DNA of 13,233 nt from a bacterium (GTDB taxonomy: Bacteria > Chloroflexota > Chloroflexia > Thermomicrobiales > UBA6265), in the NCBI GenBank assembly GCA_029977305.1, contig JAPOLF010000034.1, positions 1-13,233 on the forward strand, read 5' to 3'. Shown here one piece after another: positions 1 through 6,222 of the stretch. A program made the position numbers and the translations under genes. Position 1 is the stretch's first letter, and every line of letters starts with the position of its first letter. Under the pieces are notes generated by a model. That model did not search any database, was not told where the DNA came from, and saw only the letters and a program-made list of their open reading frames with translations.

Positions 1-1338
1 GATGTCGTTGATCACCACGCCGCCCGCCTCAATGTTCTCCCACGCGGTCAGCGCACGGTCGAAGTTGTTCGTGAACACCCCCGCCTGCAACCCGAACACC
101 GAATCGTTGATCCTATTGATCCCCTCCCCGAACGATTTCACCGGGAAGAGGCTCACCATGGGTGCGAACGCCTCCTTCGAGCAGGCATTGCACGCGGGGT
201 GGGTGTTCTCCAACACTGTCGGCCGGAAGACGCGTCCTTCGCCCTCGCCGCCGGTGAGCACCCGCGCCCCGTTCTTCACCGCGTCCTCGATCCACGCCTT
301 GGTCCGCGCCGCCGCCTTCTCGTCGATCATCGGCCCGAGGTCCGTCGCGCGATCGAGCGGATCGCCGATCACGATCGCCTCCGTCGCCTTGATGAACCCA
401 TCCCGGAACCGGTCATAGACCTTCTCGTGCACGAAGATCCGCTGCACCGAGATGCAGACCTGTCCCGCGTACGCGAATGCCCCGATCTTCGCCCGCGACA
501 CCGCGTAGTCGATGTCCGCATCCTCGTCGACCAGCACCCCGGCGTTCCCGCCGAGTTCCAGCACGACCTTCTTGCGACCCGCCCGCGCCTTCATGTCCCA
601 GCCGACATCCGGCGACCCGGTGAATGACAACAGCTTGAATCGCTCGTCCTCGACCAGCTTGTTGCCCTCTTCGCGGTTCATCGGCAACACGCTCACCGCA
701 CCCTTCGGCAGGGCGGTGTTGTCGATCATCTCCGCGATCAGCAACATCGTCAGCGGATCCGCAGACGGTGGCTTCAGCACGATGCTGCATCCCGCCGCGA
801 TCGCGGGTGCCACCTTGTGCAGGGCGAGGTTCAAGGGAAAGTTGAACGGCGAGATGCCCGCCACCGGCCCCACCCCGAACCGCTTCACGATGCCCATCCG
901 GCCCTTGGAGGAGGCGAGCAGGTCAAGCTGCATCACCTCGCCCTCGATCCGCTTCGCCTCCTCAGCCGCGGTCCGCACCGTGAAGATGCCGCGATCCGCC
1001 TCAACCTCGGCGTCGCGGATCGGCTTGCCCGCCTCCATCGCGATCATCCGCGCGATCTCGTCACGCCGTGCCGTCATCTGCGCCGCGATCGAATCGAGGA
1101 TCGCCACCCGCTCGAACACCCCGAGGCGGTTCATCGCGTGCTGCGCCTCGACCGCCTTCCGGGTCGCCTGTTCCACCTGATCGGCGGTCGCGCTGAAGGT
1201 GACGCCGATCACCGATCCGTCAAAGGGATTGGTCACCGGCAACAGGTCGTTGGATTCCACCCATTCCCCGGCGAGGTAGATCGGATAGCGCTTGGCAGCC
1301 TGCGCAGCGGGGCTCAAGTCCTTGGCGGTCGTGGCCAT
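1..1338 (-). CDS. NAD(P)-dependent aldehyde dehydrogenase, C-terminus cut by window edge
   Basis: Oxidises an aldehyde to the carboxylic acid with NAD(P)+; cytoplasmic. The open frame runs from an ATG at 1338, preceded by a strong Shine-Dalgarno AAGGAG, to the left edge: 446 residues with no stop. Family members are usually about 475-480 residues, so roughly 30 are missing. Visible motifs are SPFNFP with the catalytic Asn at 166, KPP (Lys189) for cofactor binding, FTGSPDVG around 239-246 at the nucleotide site, ELGG with the general base Glu261, and GQVCISVQR with the nucleophile Cys295. The CISVQR context is familiar from the lactaldehyde / phosphonoacetaldehyde / non-phosphorylating glyceraldehyde-3-phosphate type subgroups, but the substrate cannot be read from sequence. 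It lies 107 bp downstream of nuoI on the same strand and may be cotranscribed, though a hairpin lies between them. Confidence 0.93.
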   Translation of the reverse strand, partial: MATTAKDLSPAAQAAKRYPIYLAGEWVESNDLLPVTNPFDGSVIGVTFSATADQVEQATRKAVEAQHAMNRLGVFERVAILDSIAAQMTARRDEIARMIAMEAGKPIRDAEVEADRGIFTVRTAAEEAKRIEGEVMQLDLLASSKGRMGIVKRFGVGPVAGISPFNFPLNLALHKVAPAIAAGCSIVLKPPSADPLTMLLIAEMIDNTALPKGAVSVLPMNREEGNKLVEDERFKLLSFTGSPDVGWDMKARAGRKKVVLELGGNAGVLVDEDADIDYAVSRAKIGAFAYAGQVCISVQRIFVHEKVYDRFRDGFIKATEAIVIGDPLDRATDLGPMIDEKAAARTKAWIEDAVKNGARVLTGGEGEGRVFRPTVLENTHPACNACSKEAFAPMVSLFPVKSFGEGINRINDSVFGLQAGVFTNNFDRALTAWENIEAGGVVINDI

Positions 1339-1400
1339 TGGCGTGCTCCTTCATGACGGGTCGATGGCGTAGTGCGGGGATCATACCGTAGGAATGCCGA

Positions 1401-1420
1401 CGGCCCCGTTTCCGGGGCCG
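1401..1420 (-). terminator. Perfect 8-bp hairpin with GAAA tetraloop between nuoI and the aldehyde dehydrogenase
   Basis: On the minus strand CGGCCCCG and CGGGGCCG form a perfect 8-bp stem closed by a GAAA (GNRA) loop, 26 nt after the nuoI stop. No U-tract follows, so it is not a textbook intrinsic terminator. It could be a weak terminator, an mRNA 3'-end stabiliser or an attenuation point that lowers readthrough into the aldehyde dehydrogenase gene. Confidence 0.4.
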
Positions 1421-1445
1421 CGCAGCGCCTGGTTCGTCGTGGTCG

Positions 1446-1946
1446 TTACCGGCCGAGCAGGTGGTCTCCGGCCTTCGATCCGGACCATCCATCCGGCACC
1501 CCGCTGTAGCGTCCGGTGCCGTCCTCCCACCACGAGGCGTTCTGACCGCCGATCGCGGCCAACTCCGCTTTGGTGTAGACAAGCCCGTCGCGCGTCATCA
1601 CCGCGAGTTCGTACTCCTCGCTCATCGTGATCGCATCCACCGGGCACACCTGCGAGCAGAGCCCGCAGAACATGCATCGGCCGGCGCGGAGGATGAACTC
1701 GCCCAACTCGCGGTCGCCCTCCTCAGACGGCACCACGTGCATCTCCAAGCAGGAGGTCGGGCAGATCCGCGCGCACAGCCCACAGGCCACGCACAGCGCC
1801 TCGCCCGTGTCCGGATCCACGCGAAGTGACGGCAGCCCGCGATACCGCGGTGCCATCTGCCTCTTCTCCTCCGGGTAGTTGATCGTGATGTTCGGCTTCA
1901 CCAACCGCTTGAGCGTGACGCCGAACCCCTTGACCTCATCGAACAT
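1446..1946 (-). CDS. nuoI: NADH-quinone oxidoreductase subunit I-like ferredoxin (two [4Fe-4S])
   Basis: Electron-transfer subunit of complex I that carries clusters N6a and N6b and passes electrons from the NuoG arm towards NuoB and quinone. The 166-residue length fits the family (about 160-180). Two canonical cluster motifs are visible: Cys52, 55, 58 and 62 followed by Pro, and Cys91, 94, 97 and 101 followed by Pro. Each motif lends its fourth Cys to the other cluster, as is usual for 8Fe ferredoxins. The RYRGLPSLR segment before the first motif is typical of NuoI. ATG at 1946 is preceded by GGAGGA on the minus strand. The gene starts 42 bp after nuoG, so the two are probably cotranscribed. 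Cys66, just after the first motif, is extra and need not bind a cluster. With no nuoH or nuoJ beside it, a role as electron-transfer partner of a soluble NuoG-like enzyme is also possible. Confidence 0.9.
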   Translation of the reverse strand: MFDEVKGFGVTLKRLVKPNITINYPEEKRQMAPRYRGLPSLRVDPDTGEALCVACGLCARICPTSCLEMHVVPSEEGDRELGEFILRAGRCMFCGLCSQVCPVDAITMSEEYELAVMTRDGLVYTKAELAAIGGQNASWWEDGTGRYSGVPDGWSGSKAGDHLLGR

Positions 1947-1988
1947 CGTTCGTCCTCCGCGTCGCGTCTCGACGCCGACCTGCGATCG

Positions 1989-4394
1989 TTACGAGCGTGC
2001 CGCACCCACCCGCGGGTGGATGCCGCCGATCCCGTGGTCCGCCGGCATCAACACCGCGTGGCCACCGGTCGGCACCACCTCGCCCCCACGCTCCAGCCGC
2101 GCGTACGACACGCCACTGAATCCGGGGACCGTCTTCGCGATTTCCTGCATCACCATCGTCGGGTGGACGTCCTTCCACCCGTAGCCCATCCGCCGCCCGA
2201 TCGCCGCAAGAATATGCGCCCCGTTCTTCGCCTCACCCATCGCAGGGATCGCGGCGCGAACGCGCTGCACCGTGCGGTCGAACGACGTCAGCGTGCCGTC
2301 CTTCTCCATCGTCATCGCGAGCGGAAGGATCACGTCCGCCAACTTCCCGAGCGGCGTGTCGCGGTAATGATCCGCCACCACCAAGAACTCCAACTTCGGT
2401 AGTGCCGCGTAGAGCCGAGGATCGATTTCCTCGTGCCGCCCGGCGACCGTGTTCTCGATGTACATCGCGGTCACTGCACCGGATTCGATCGCAGCCACGA
2501 GGTCGTCGACCCCGGCACCGCTCGGCAGGGACCGCACCGGCACGAAGCCGTTGCTGGTCGTCGCCTTCTCACCCCACATCGCGAGCCACAGCGCTTCGAA
2601 GACGCGCCGCACCTCGGCCTCGCCTGGATTGCCGCCGCCGGGCATCCGGTGGGGGTGGGCACCCATGTCGAGTGCACCCTGCGCGTTCGCCGGCCCTTGC
2701 GGGCTTGCGACACCGCCACCGGCCCGTCCGAGATTCCCCGTCAGCACCGCCAGACCGACACAGGCCGCGGTCACCGCCGCCGGATCATCGCTACTCTTCG
2801 AAAGGTGCGCGCTGGTCTGGTAGATCAGCGACGGCGGGAACCCATGCTCCGGGCGCTCCGTTGCGCGGCTGCCGCCGCCCGTGCCGTAAATGATCGCCGC
2901 CCGCTTGATGTCCTCGGCGCTGCACCCGGTCTCCGTCGCCACCCGCTCGAGGCCATAACCGCTGAGGCTCTCCACGTACTCGTGGTACCCCGGGGTGCCG
3001 GTGGTGAAGTGGTGGGCCAAGCCGTGATCAAGCACCTGCTTGGCGATCCCATTGAGCAGCAGCGCGGTCGTCCCCGGTCGCGGGTTCAACCACAGCGGCG
3101 CCCGATGGCACAGCGGGTAGTTGTCGTTGCTGATGACGACGTACTTGGCCTCGCGGTAGATCGTCGAGTGATAGAACCAGTACGACGCCACCGGCTCCGT
3201 GTTGGCGATCGACGGACCGACCACCAATCCAGCCTTCGCATGGCTGAAGAGTTCTTGCAGGTTGTTGGTCGCCACCACCGGGCGCCCGAGGTGATGGTGC
3301 ATCGTCTGCTCGACGGCCCGCTGCGCCGGCGTCAGCAAGCGATCAACATTGCCGCTCGCCATCACCGCGCGGCTGAACCGCTGCAGGGCGTAGATCTCTT
3401 CGTTCGTGTTGTCCGGAGAGGCCACCGCCGCGAACTTCGCCCCCTGGTGATGCGCAAAGGACTCCGCGACCAGATCGATCGCATCCTCCCACGTCACCTC
3501 GTACGTCTGGCCACCGGCTTCACGGTCACGCACGGTCGGGTAGAAGAGCCGATCCTGATGCTGGACTTGCTCATGCCCCCACTTGCCGAATTCGCACAGG
3601 TAGCCGTGGTTGACCCCACGCTCCCAAAGGTTCGTCGTGCGCCGCGCGACGCCACGGTTGGTCTCGACGTTGATCGTGCATCCGACATCACAGAATCCGC
3701 AGACCGTCTCGGTCGTGTCGAGTTCCCACGGGTGATGCCCGAAATGGCGGTCGGTCAGGGCACCCACCGGGCAGACCGCGATGCACATGCCGCAGTTGGT
3801 GCAATTCGTCTCGCTCAGGTCCTCGCCGAACGCCGGCGCGATCGTCGCCTCCAGCGAGCGGTTGTTCGACTCGATCGCCGTCACGCCGATCATCTCGTCG
3901 CAGACACGGGTGCACCGGTTGCACATGATGCACCGGTCCCACTTGTAGTCGATCAACTCGCTGAAGTGGACGTACGGGGCGCTGAACTTCGGCCGCCGGT
4001 ACGGGTTGGCATTGATGTTGTGCAGGTAGGTGTTGTCCTGCAAGTAGCACTCACCCGACTTGTCACACGTCGGACAGTCCAGCGCGTGGTCGACGAGGTA
4101 CATCTGGAGGATGAACTGCCGGGCGTCCATCACCTCGGGCGAGTGGGTTTCCACCTCGATCCCATCGGTGAACGGTGTCGCGCAGCTCTCGATCAGGCCG
4201 CCGCGCTTGCCCAGCACCTCAACGGTGCAGATGCGGCACGATCCCCACGTGCGCAGCAGCGGCTGATAACAGAGGTTCGGCACCTCGATGTCCGCCATGC
4301 GGGCGGCCTCGAGGATCGTCGTCCCGGCCGGAACCGTGACGTCGAGCCCGTTGATCTTGCCGGTGACCATCTTCACGTCGGTGCTGGTGACCAT
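1989..4394 (-). CDS. nuoG: NuoG-like subunit: Fe-S and molybdopterin-oxidoreductase-fold protein
   Basis: Large iron-sulfur subunit of the complex I NADH-oxidising arm, or a close relative from the formate dehydrogenase family. From ATG 4394 the protein has 801 residues (Thermus Nqo3 is of similar size). Domains in order: [2Fe-2S] ferredoxin fold with Cys42, 53, 56, 71; His-Cys3 cluster His103, Cys107, 110, 116; two [4Fe-4S] motifs, Cys155/158/161/165 and Cys198/201/204/208; a further [4Fe-4S] with Cys232, 235, 239, 267 (the N7-type site); then a molybdopterin-oxidoreductase fold ending with a typical EKDGT stretch near 697-701. At the position where formate dehydrogenases have Cys/Sec-His, this protein reads Ala357-Gln358, so formate oxidation looks unlikely. 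Residues 570-578 (NAQGALDMG) nevertheless resemble formate dehydrogenase. The frame extends upstream to a TTG at 4463 without a Shine-Dalgarno; ATG 4394 has only a distant AAGG, and ATG 4370 is another possibility. Confidence 0.88.
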   Translation of the reverse strand: MVTSTDVKMVTGKINGLDVTVPAGTTILEAARMADIEVPNLCYQPLLRTWGSCRICTVEVLGKRGGLIESCATPFTDGIEVETHSPEVMDARQFILQMYLVDHALDCPTCDKSGECYLQDNTYLHNINANPYRRPKFSAPYVHFSELIDYKWDRCIMCNRCTRVCDEMIGVTAIESNNRSLEATIAPAFGEDLSETNCTNCGMCIAVCPVGALTDRHFGHHPWELDTTETVCGFCDVGCTINVETNRGVARRTTNLWERGVNHGYLCEFGKWGHEQVQHQDRLFYPTVRDREAGGQTYEVTWEDAIDLVAESFAHHQGAKFAAVASPDNTNEEIYALQRFSRAVMASGNVDRLLTPAQRAVEQTMHHHLGRPVVATNNLQELFSHAKAGLVVGPSIANTEPVASYWFYHSTIYREAKYVVISNDNYPLCHRAPLWLNPRPGTTALLLNGIAKQVLDHGLAHHFTTGTPGYHEYVESLSGYGLERVATETGCSAEDIKRAAIIYGTGGGSRATERPEHGFPPSLIYQTSAHLSKSSDDPAAVTAACVGLAVLTGNLGRAGGGVASPQGPANAQGALDMGAHPHRMPGGGNPGEAEVRRVFEALWLAMWGEKATTSNGFVPVRSLPSGAGVDDLVAAIESGAVTAMYIENTVAGRHEEIDPRLYAALPKLEFLVVADHYRDTPLGKLADVILPLAMTMEKDGTLTSFDRTVQRVRAAIPAMGEAKNGAHILAAIGRRMGYGWKDVHPTMVMQEIAKTVPGFSGVSYARLERGGEVVPTGGHAVLMPADHGIGGIHPRVGAARS

Positions 4395-4487
4395 CGTCCG
4401 TGTTCGCCTTGCATAGTCCGTCGGCTGCCTCGGAGTCCCCGGATGGGCGTCACCGGAAGGCAAGAACGGGCGCGTTTTTCCGCCGCG

Positions 4488-4496
4488 ATTCTAGCA
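4488..4496 (-). promoter_or_regulatory. Candidate extended -10 promoter for nuoG-nuoI
   Basis: The minus strand reads TGC then TAGAAT, an extended -10 (TGnTAnnnT), about 95 nt upstream of the nuoG ATG. An overlapping TATGCT lies 5 bp further upstream. A TTGACC sits at 4519-4524 on the same strand, but the spacer is 20 bp to TATGCT and 25 bp to TAGAAT, longer than ideal. This is a sequence match only; no start site is known. Confidence 0.4.
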
Positions 4497-4561
4497 TAGG
4501 CCTGCCCCGCCTCGGCGTGGTCAACGCCGCTGTCCGTTCGCCCTTTTCCCCGCATGCACCG

Positions 4562-4570
4562 TGCTAGACT
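4562..4570 (+). promoter_or_regulatory. Candidate extended -10 promoter for gatB
   Basis: TG at 4562-4563 followed by C and TAGACT (4565-4570) is an extended -10 about 60 nt before gatB. It is nearly identical to the element facing the other way for nuoG (TGCTAGAAT). No convincing -35 is seen about 17 bp upstream, which extended -10 promoters can tolerate. The predicted start would be near 4577. Confidence 0.4.
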
Positions 4571-4602
4571 CGCCGTTACCGCGCCGCTCACCGGAACGGC
4601 GA
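4570..4602 (+). promoter_or_regulatory. Inverted repeat just upstream of gatB
   Basis: TCGCCGTT (4570-4577) and AACGGCGA (4595-4602) are perfect 8-bp arms. Three more pairs, CCG 4579-4581 with CGG 4592-4594, can form inside across a one-base bulge. The left arm overlaps the last base of the candidate -10, so a transcript from that promoter would lack most of this arm. The element is therefore either a DNA operator-like dyad or the leader hairpin of a transcript starting further upstream. Confidence 0.3.
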
Positions 4603-4631
4603 CACCCGTCAACACGAGGCACCGCATCGTG

Positions 4632-6092
4632 ATGTCCAGCAGCGGCAAGCAGTGGGAGACCGTCATCGGTCTCGAGGTTCACGCGCAAGTACTGACCGCA
4701 TCGAAGATGTACTGCGGGTGCTCCGCCCGCTACGCCGACGCCCCTCCCAACACGCACGTTTGTCCGGTCTGCTGCGGCCTGCCCGGCGCCCTCCCAGTGA
4801 TGAATCGCGCGGCCATCGAGAAGGTGATCCTCACCGGCCTCGCCCTCAATTGCTCCATCCCCAGTTTCTGCAAGCTCGACCGCAAGAACTACGTCTATCC
4901 CGACCTCCCCAAGGGCTACCAGATCTCCCAATACGACCTTCCCCTCTGCATTGACGGCAGCATCGACGTCACCGTCGACGGCAGGACCGTTCATGCCGGC
5001 ATCACCCGCGTCCACATCGAGGAGGACACTGGCCGATTGGTCCACCGGGTGGAGCCGGACGGCCGCGATGTCAGCCTCGTCGATCTCAACCGCTCCGGTG
5101 TGCCTCTTATGGAAATCGTGGGTGAGCCCGACCTCCGCTCCCCGGAGGAGGCCCGTGAGTACCTGATCGCCCTGCGACAGATCCTCCGGTACATCGGGGT
5201 ATCCACCGGCAACATGGAGGAGGGGGCATTCCGCTGCGACGCCAACATCTCCATCCGCGAGGTCGGTGGCCCCTTTGGCTCCAAGGTCGAGATCAAGAAC
5301 ATGAACTCGTTCCGCGCCGTCGAGCGCGCCCTCCGCTACGAGGAGGAGCGTCAGCGCGACGTGCTGGAGGCTGGAGGCACCATCCCGCAGGAGACGCGTG
5401 GGTGGGTTGAGGCGCAAGGCATCACCATCTCCCAGCGCACCAAGGAACAGGCCCACGATTACCGCTACTTTCCCGAACCAGACCTGCCACCACTGCGCGT
5501 CTCCGAGGAGATGGTCTCCGGCATCCGCGATCGCATGCCTGAACTCCCCGCCGCGCGACGCCAGCGCTTTGCCAGCGCCTACGCCCTCAGCCCGCAGGAC
5601 AGCAACGTCCTCACCCTCGAGCGCGAAATCGCCGACACCTTCGAGGCGACCCTCGGTGCTGACACCACTCCAGAGCGCGCGAAAACCGCCGCCAACTGGA
5701 TTGTCAACGACGTCATGGCGCTCCAAAAGACACGCGGTCTCCCGGCCGAGACCCTCCCGCTCTCCGTCGATCAACTCCGCGGCCTGCTCGACATCGTCAT
5801 CGCTGGCGAGCTTACCGGTCGGGCCGCCAAAGAACTGCTCCCGGAACTCGGCCCGGACGAGCAACCGCGCGATGCGGCCATCCGCCTGAACCTCCTCGTC
5901 CTCAACGATGACGGCGCCGTCCGCGACGCCGCCCGCGCCACCATCGAGGCCTTCCCCGCTGCCGTCGAGGATTTCCGCGCCGGCAAGCAGGCGGCCATCG
6001 GTCGGCTCATCGGCGAGACCATCAAGCGCACCGGCGGCCGCGCCAAGCCGGACGATGTCCGGCGCATTCTTCTCGAGGAACTCAACCGCTAG
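4632..6092 (+). CDS. gatB: Asp-tRNA(Asn)/Glu-tRNA(Gln) amidotransferase subunit B
   Basis: GatB is the tRNA-binding and kinase subunit of GatCAB. It phosphorylates the side chain of mischarged Glu-tRNA(Gln) or Asp-tRNA(Asn) so that ammonia released by GatA can amidate it. The 486-residue protein has the family start VIGLEVHAQ, a zinc-site cysteine set (Cys28, Cys30, Cys44, Cys47) within MYCGCS and CPVCCGLPG, the signature DLNRSGVPLMEIV in the kinase domain, and a helical YqeY-like tRNA-binding tail over roughly the last 150 residues. The chosen ATG follows GAGG (4616-4619) by 12 nt; GTG at 4629 has slightly better spacing and would add one residue. A longer in-frame ATG at 4554 would overlap the candidate promoter. 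gatA and gatC are not adjacent, which is common when gat genes are dispersed. The presence of GatB suggests indirect Gln- and/or Asn-tRNA synthesis in this organism. Confidence 0.97.
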   Translation: MSSSGKQWETVIGLEVHAQVLTASKMYCGCSARYADAPPNTHVCPVCCGLPGALPVMNRAAIEKVILTGLALNCSIPSFCKLDRKNYVYPDLPKGYQISQYDLPLCIDGSIDVTVDGRTVHAGITRVHIEEDTGRLVHRVEPDGRDVSLVDLNRSGVPLMEIVGEPDLRSPEEAREYLIALRQILRYIGVSTGNMEEGAFRCDANISIREVGGPFGSKVEIKNMNSFRAVERALRYEEERQRDVLEAGGTIPQETRGWVEAQGITISQRTKEQAHDYRYFPEPDLPPLRVSEEMVSGIRDRMPELPAARRQRFASAYALSPQDSNVLTLEREIADTFEATLGADTTPERAKTAANWIVNDVMALQKTRGLPAETLPLSVDQLRGLLDIVIAGELTGRAAKELLPELGPDEQPRDAAIRLNLLVLNDDGAVRDAARATIEAFPAAVEDFRAGKQAAIGRLIGETIKRTGGRAKPDDVRRILLEELNR

Positions 6093-6115
6093 CCGTGCGC
6101 AGGGGTGCGCACGGC
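6092..6115 (+). terminator. Hairpin immediately after gatB
   Basis: GCCGTGCGCA (6092-6101) and TGCGCACGGC (6106-6115) form a perfect 10-bp GC-rich stem with a GGGG loop that starts on the last base of the gatB stop codon. It is followed by CCCGGGG rather than a U-run, so intrinsic termination would be weak or of the U-less type. Readthrough into gdhA is possible, because I see no clear promoter between the two genes. Confidence 0.5.
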
Positions 6116-6130
6116 CCCGGGGAAACACAC

Positions 6131-6213
6131 CCGGACGGCTGAGCGAGGCTCGTTGGGATTCGAGCCTCACGCGGAACATGGGGCCCGCCCGTCAGCTTGG
6201 GCGCGTCCGGAGG
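6131..6213 (+). promoter_or_regulatory. Structured 5' leader of gdhA, candidate cis-regulatory RNA
   Basis: Three nested helices can form. CCGGACG (6131-6137) pairs perfectly with CGTCCGG (6204-6210). GCTGA (6138-6142) pairs with TCAGC (6192-6196), leaving a 7-nt bulge at 6197-6203. Inside is a perfect hairpin, GAGGCTCG (6145-6152) with CGAGCCTC (6161-6168) and an 8-nt loop. The outer helix includes the first two G of the Shine-Dalgarno core GGAGG (6209-6213), which lies 9 nt before the gdhA ATG, so folding could reduce translation. I compared it from memory with common riboswitch consensus elements (TPP, cobalamin, glycine, SAM, glnA type) and recognised none. In GC-rich DNA such pairing can arise by chance. 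Confidence 0.4.
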
Positions 6214-6222
6214 GAGTAGGGA

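Noticed and set aside
2..1180. Plus-strand open frames at the left edge
   Set aside because: They are shadows of the minus-strand aldehyde dehydrogenase, which has all catalytic motifs.
1989..4394. Active formate dehydrogenase alpha subunit
   Set aside because: No Cys or Sec (in-frame TGA) occurs at the catalytic position; Ala-Gln is found instead. The iron-sulfur layout fits NuoG.
2433..4499. Long open frame (688 codons) on the plus strand opposite nuoG
   Set aside because: It is an Arg/His-rich translation with no family features, and it lies wholly on the reverse of the NuoG-like gene with its intact cluster motifs.
4521..6179. Long open frame (552 codons) on the minus strand opposite gatB
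   Set aside because: It is the antisense shadow of gatB in GC-rich DNA. Its composition is dominated by Gly, Ala, Asp and Glu, it shows no recognisable motif, and the plus-strand GatB is unambiguous.
6203..6222. glnA-type glutamine riboswitch suggested by GGAGGGAGTAGGG before gdhA
   Set aside because: It only resembles the GGAAGUAGG part. The rest of the consensus and the expected junction are not found, and the stretch is explained as a Shine-Dalgarno.
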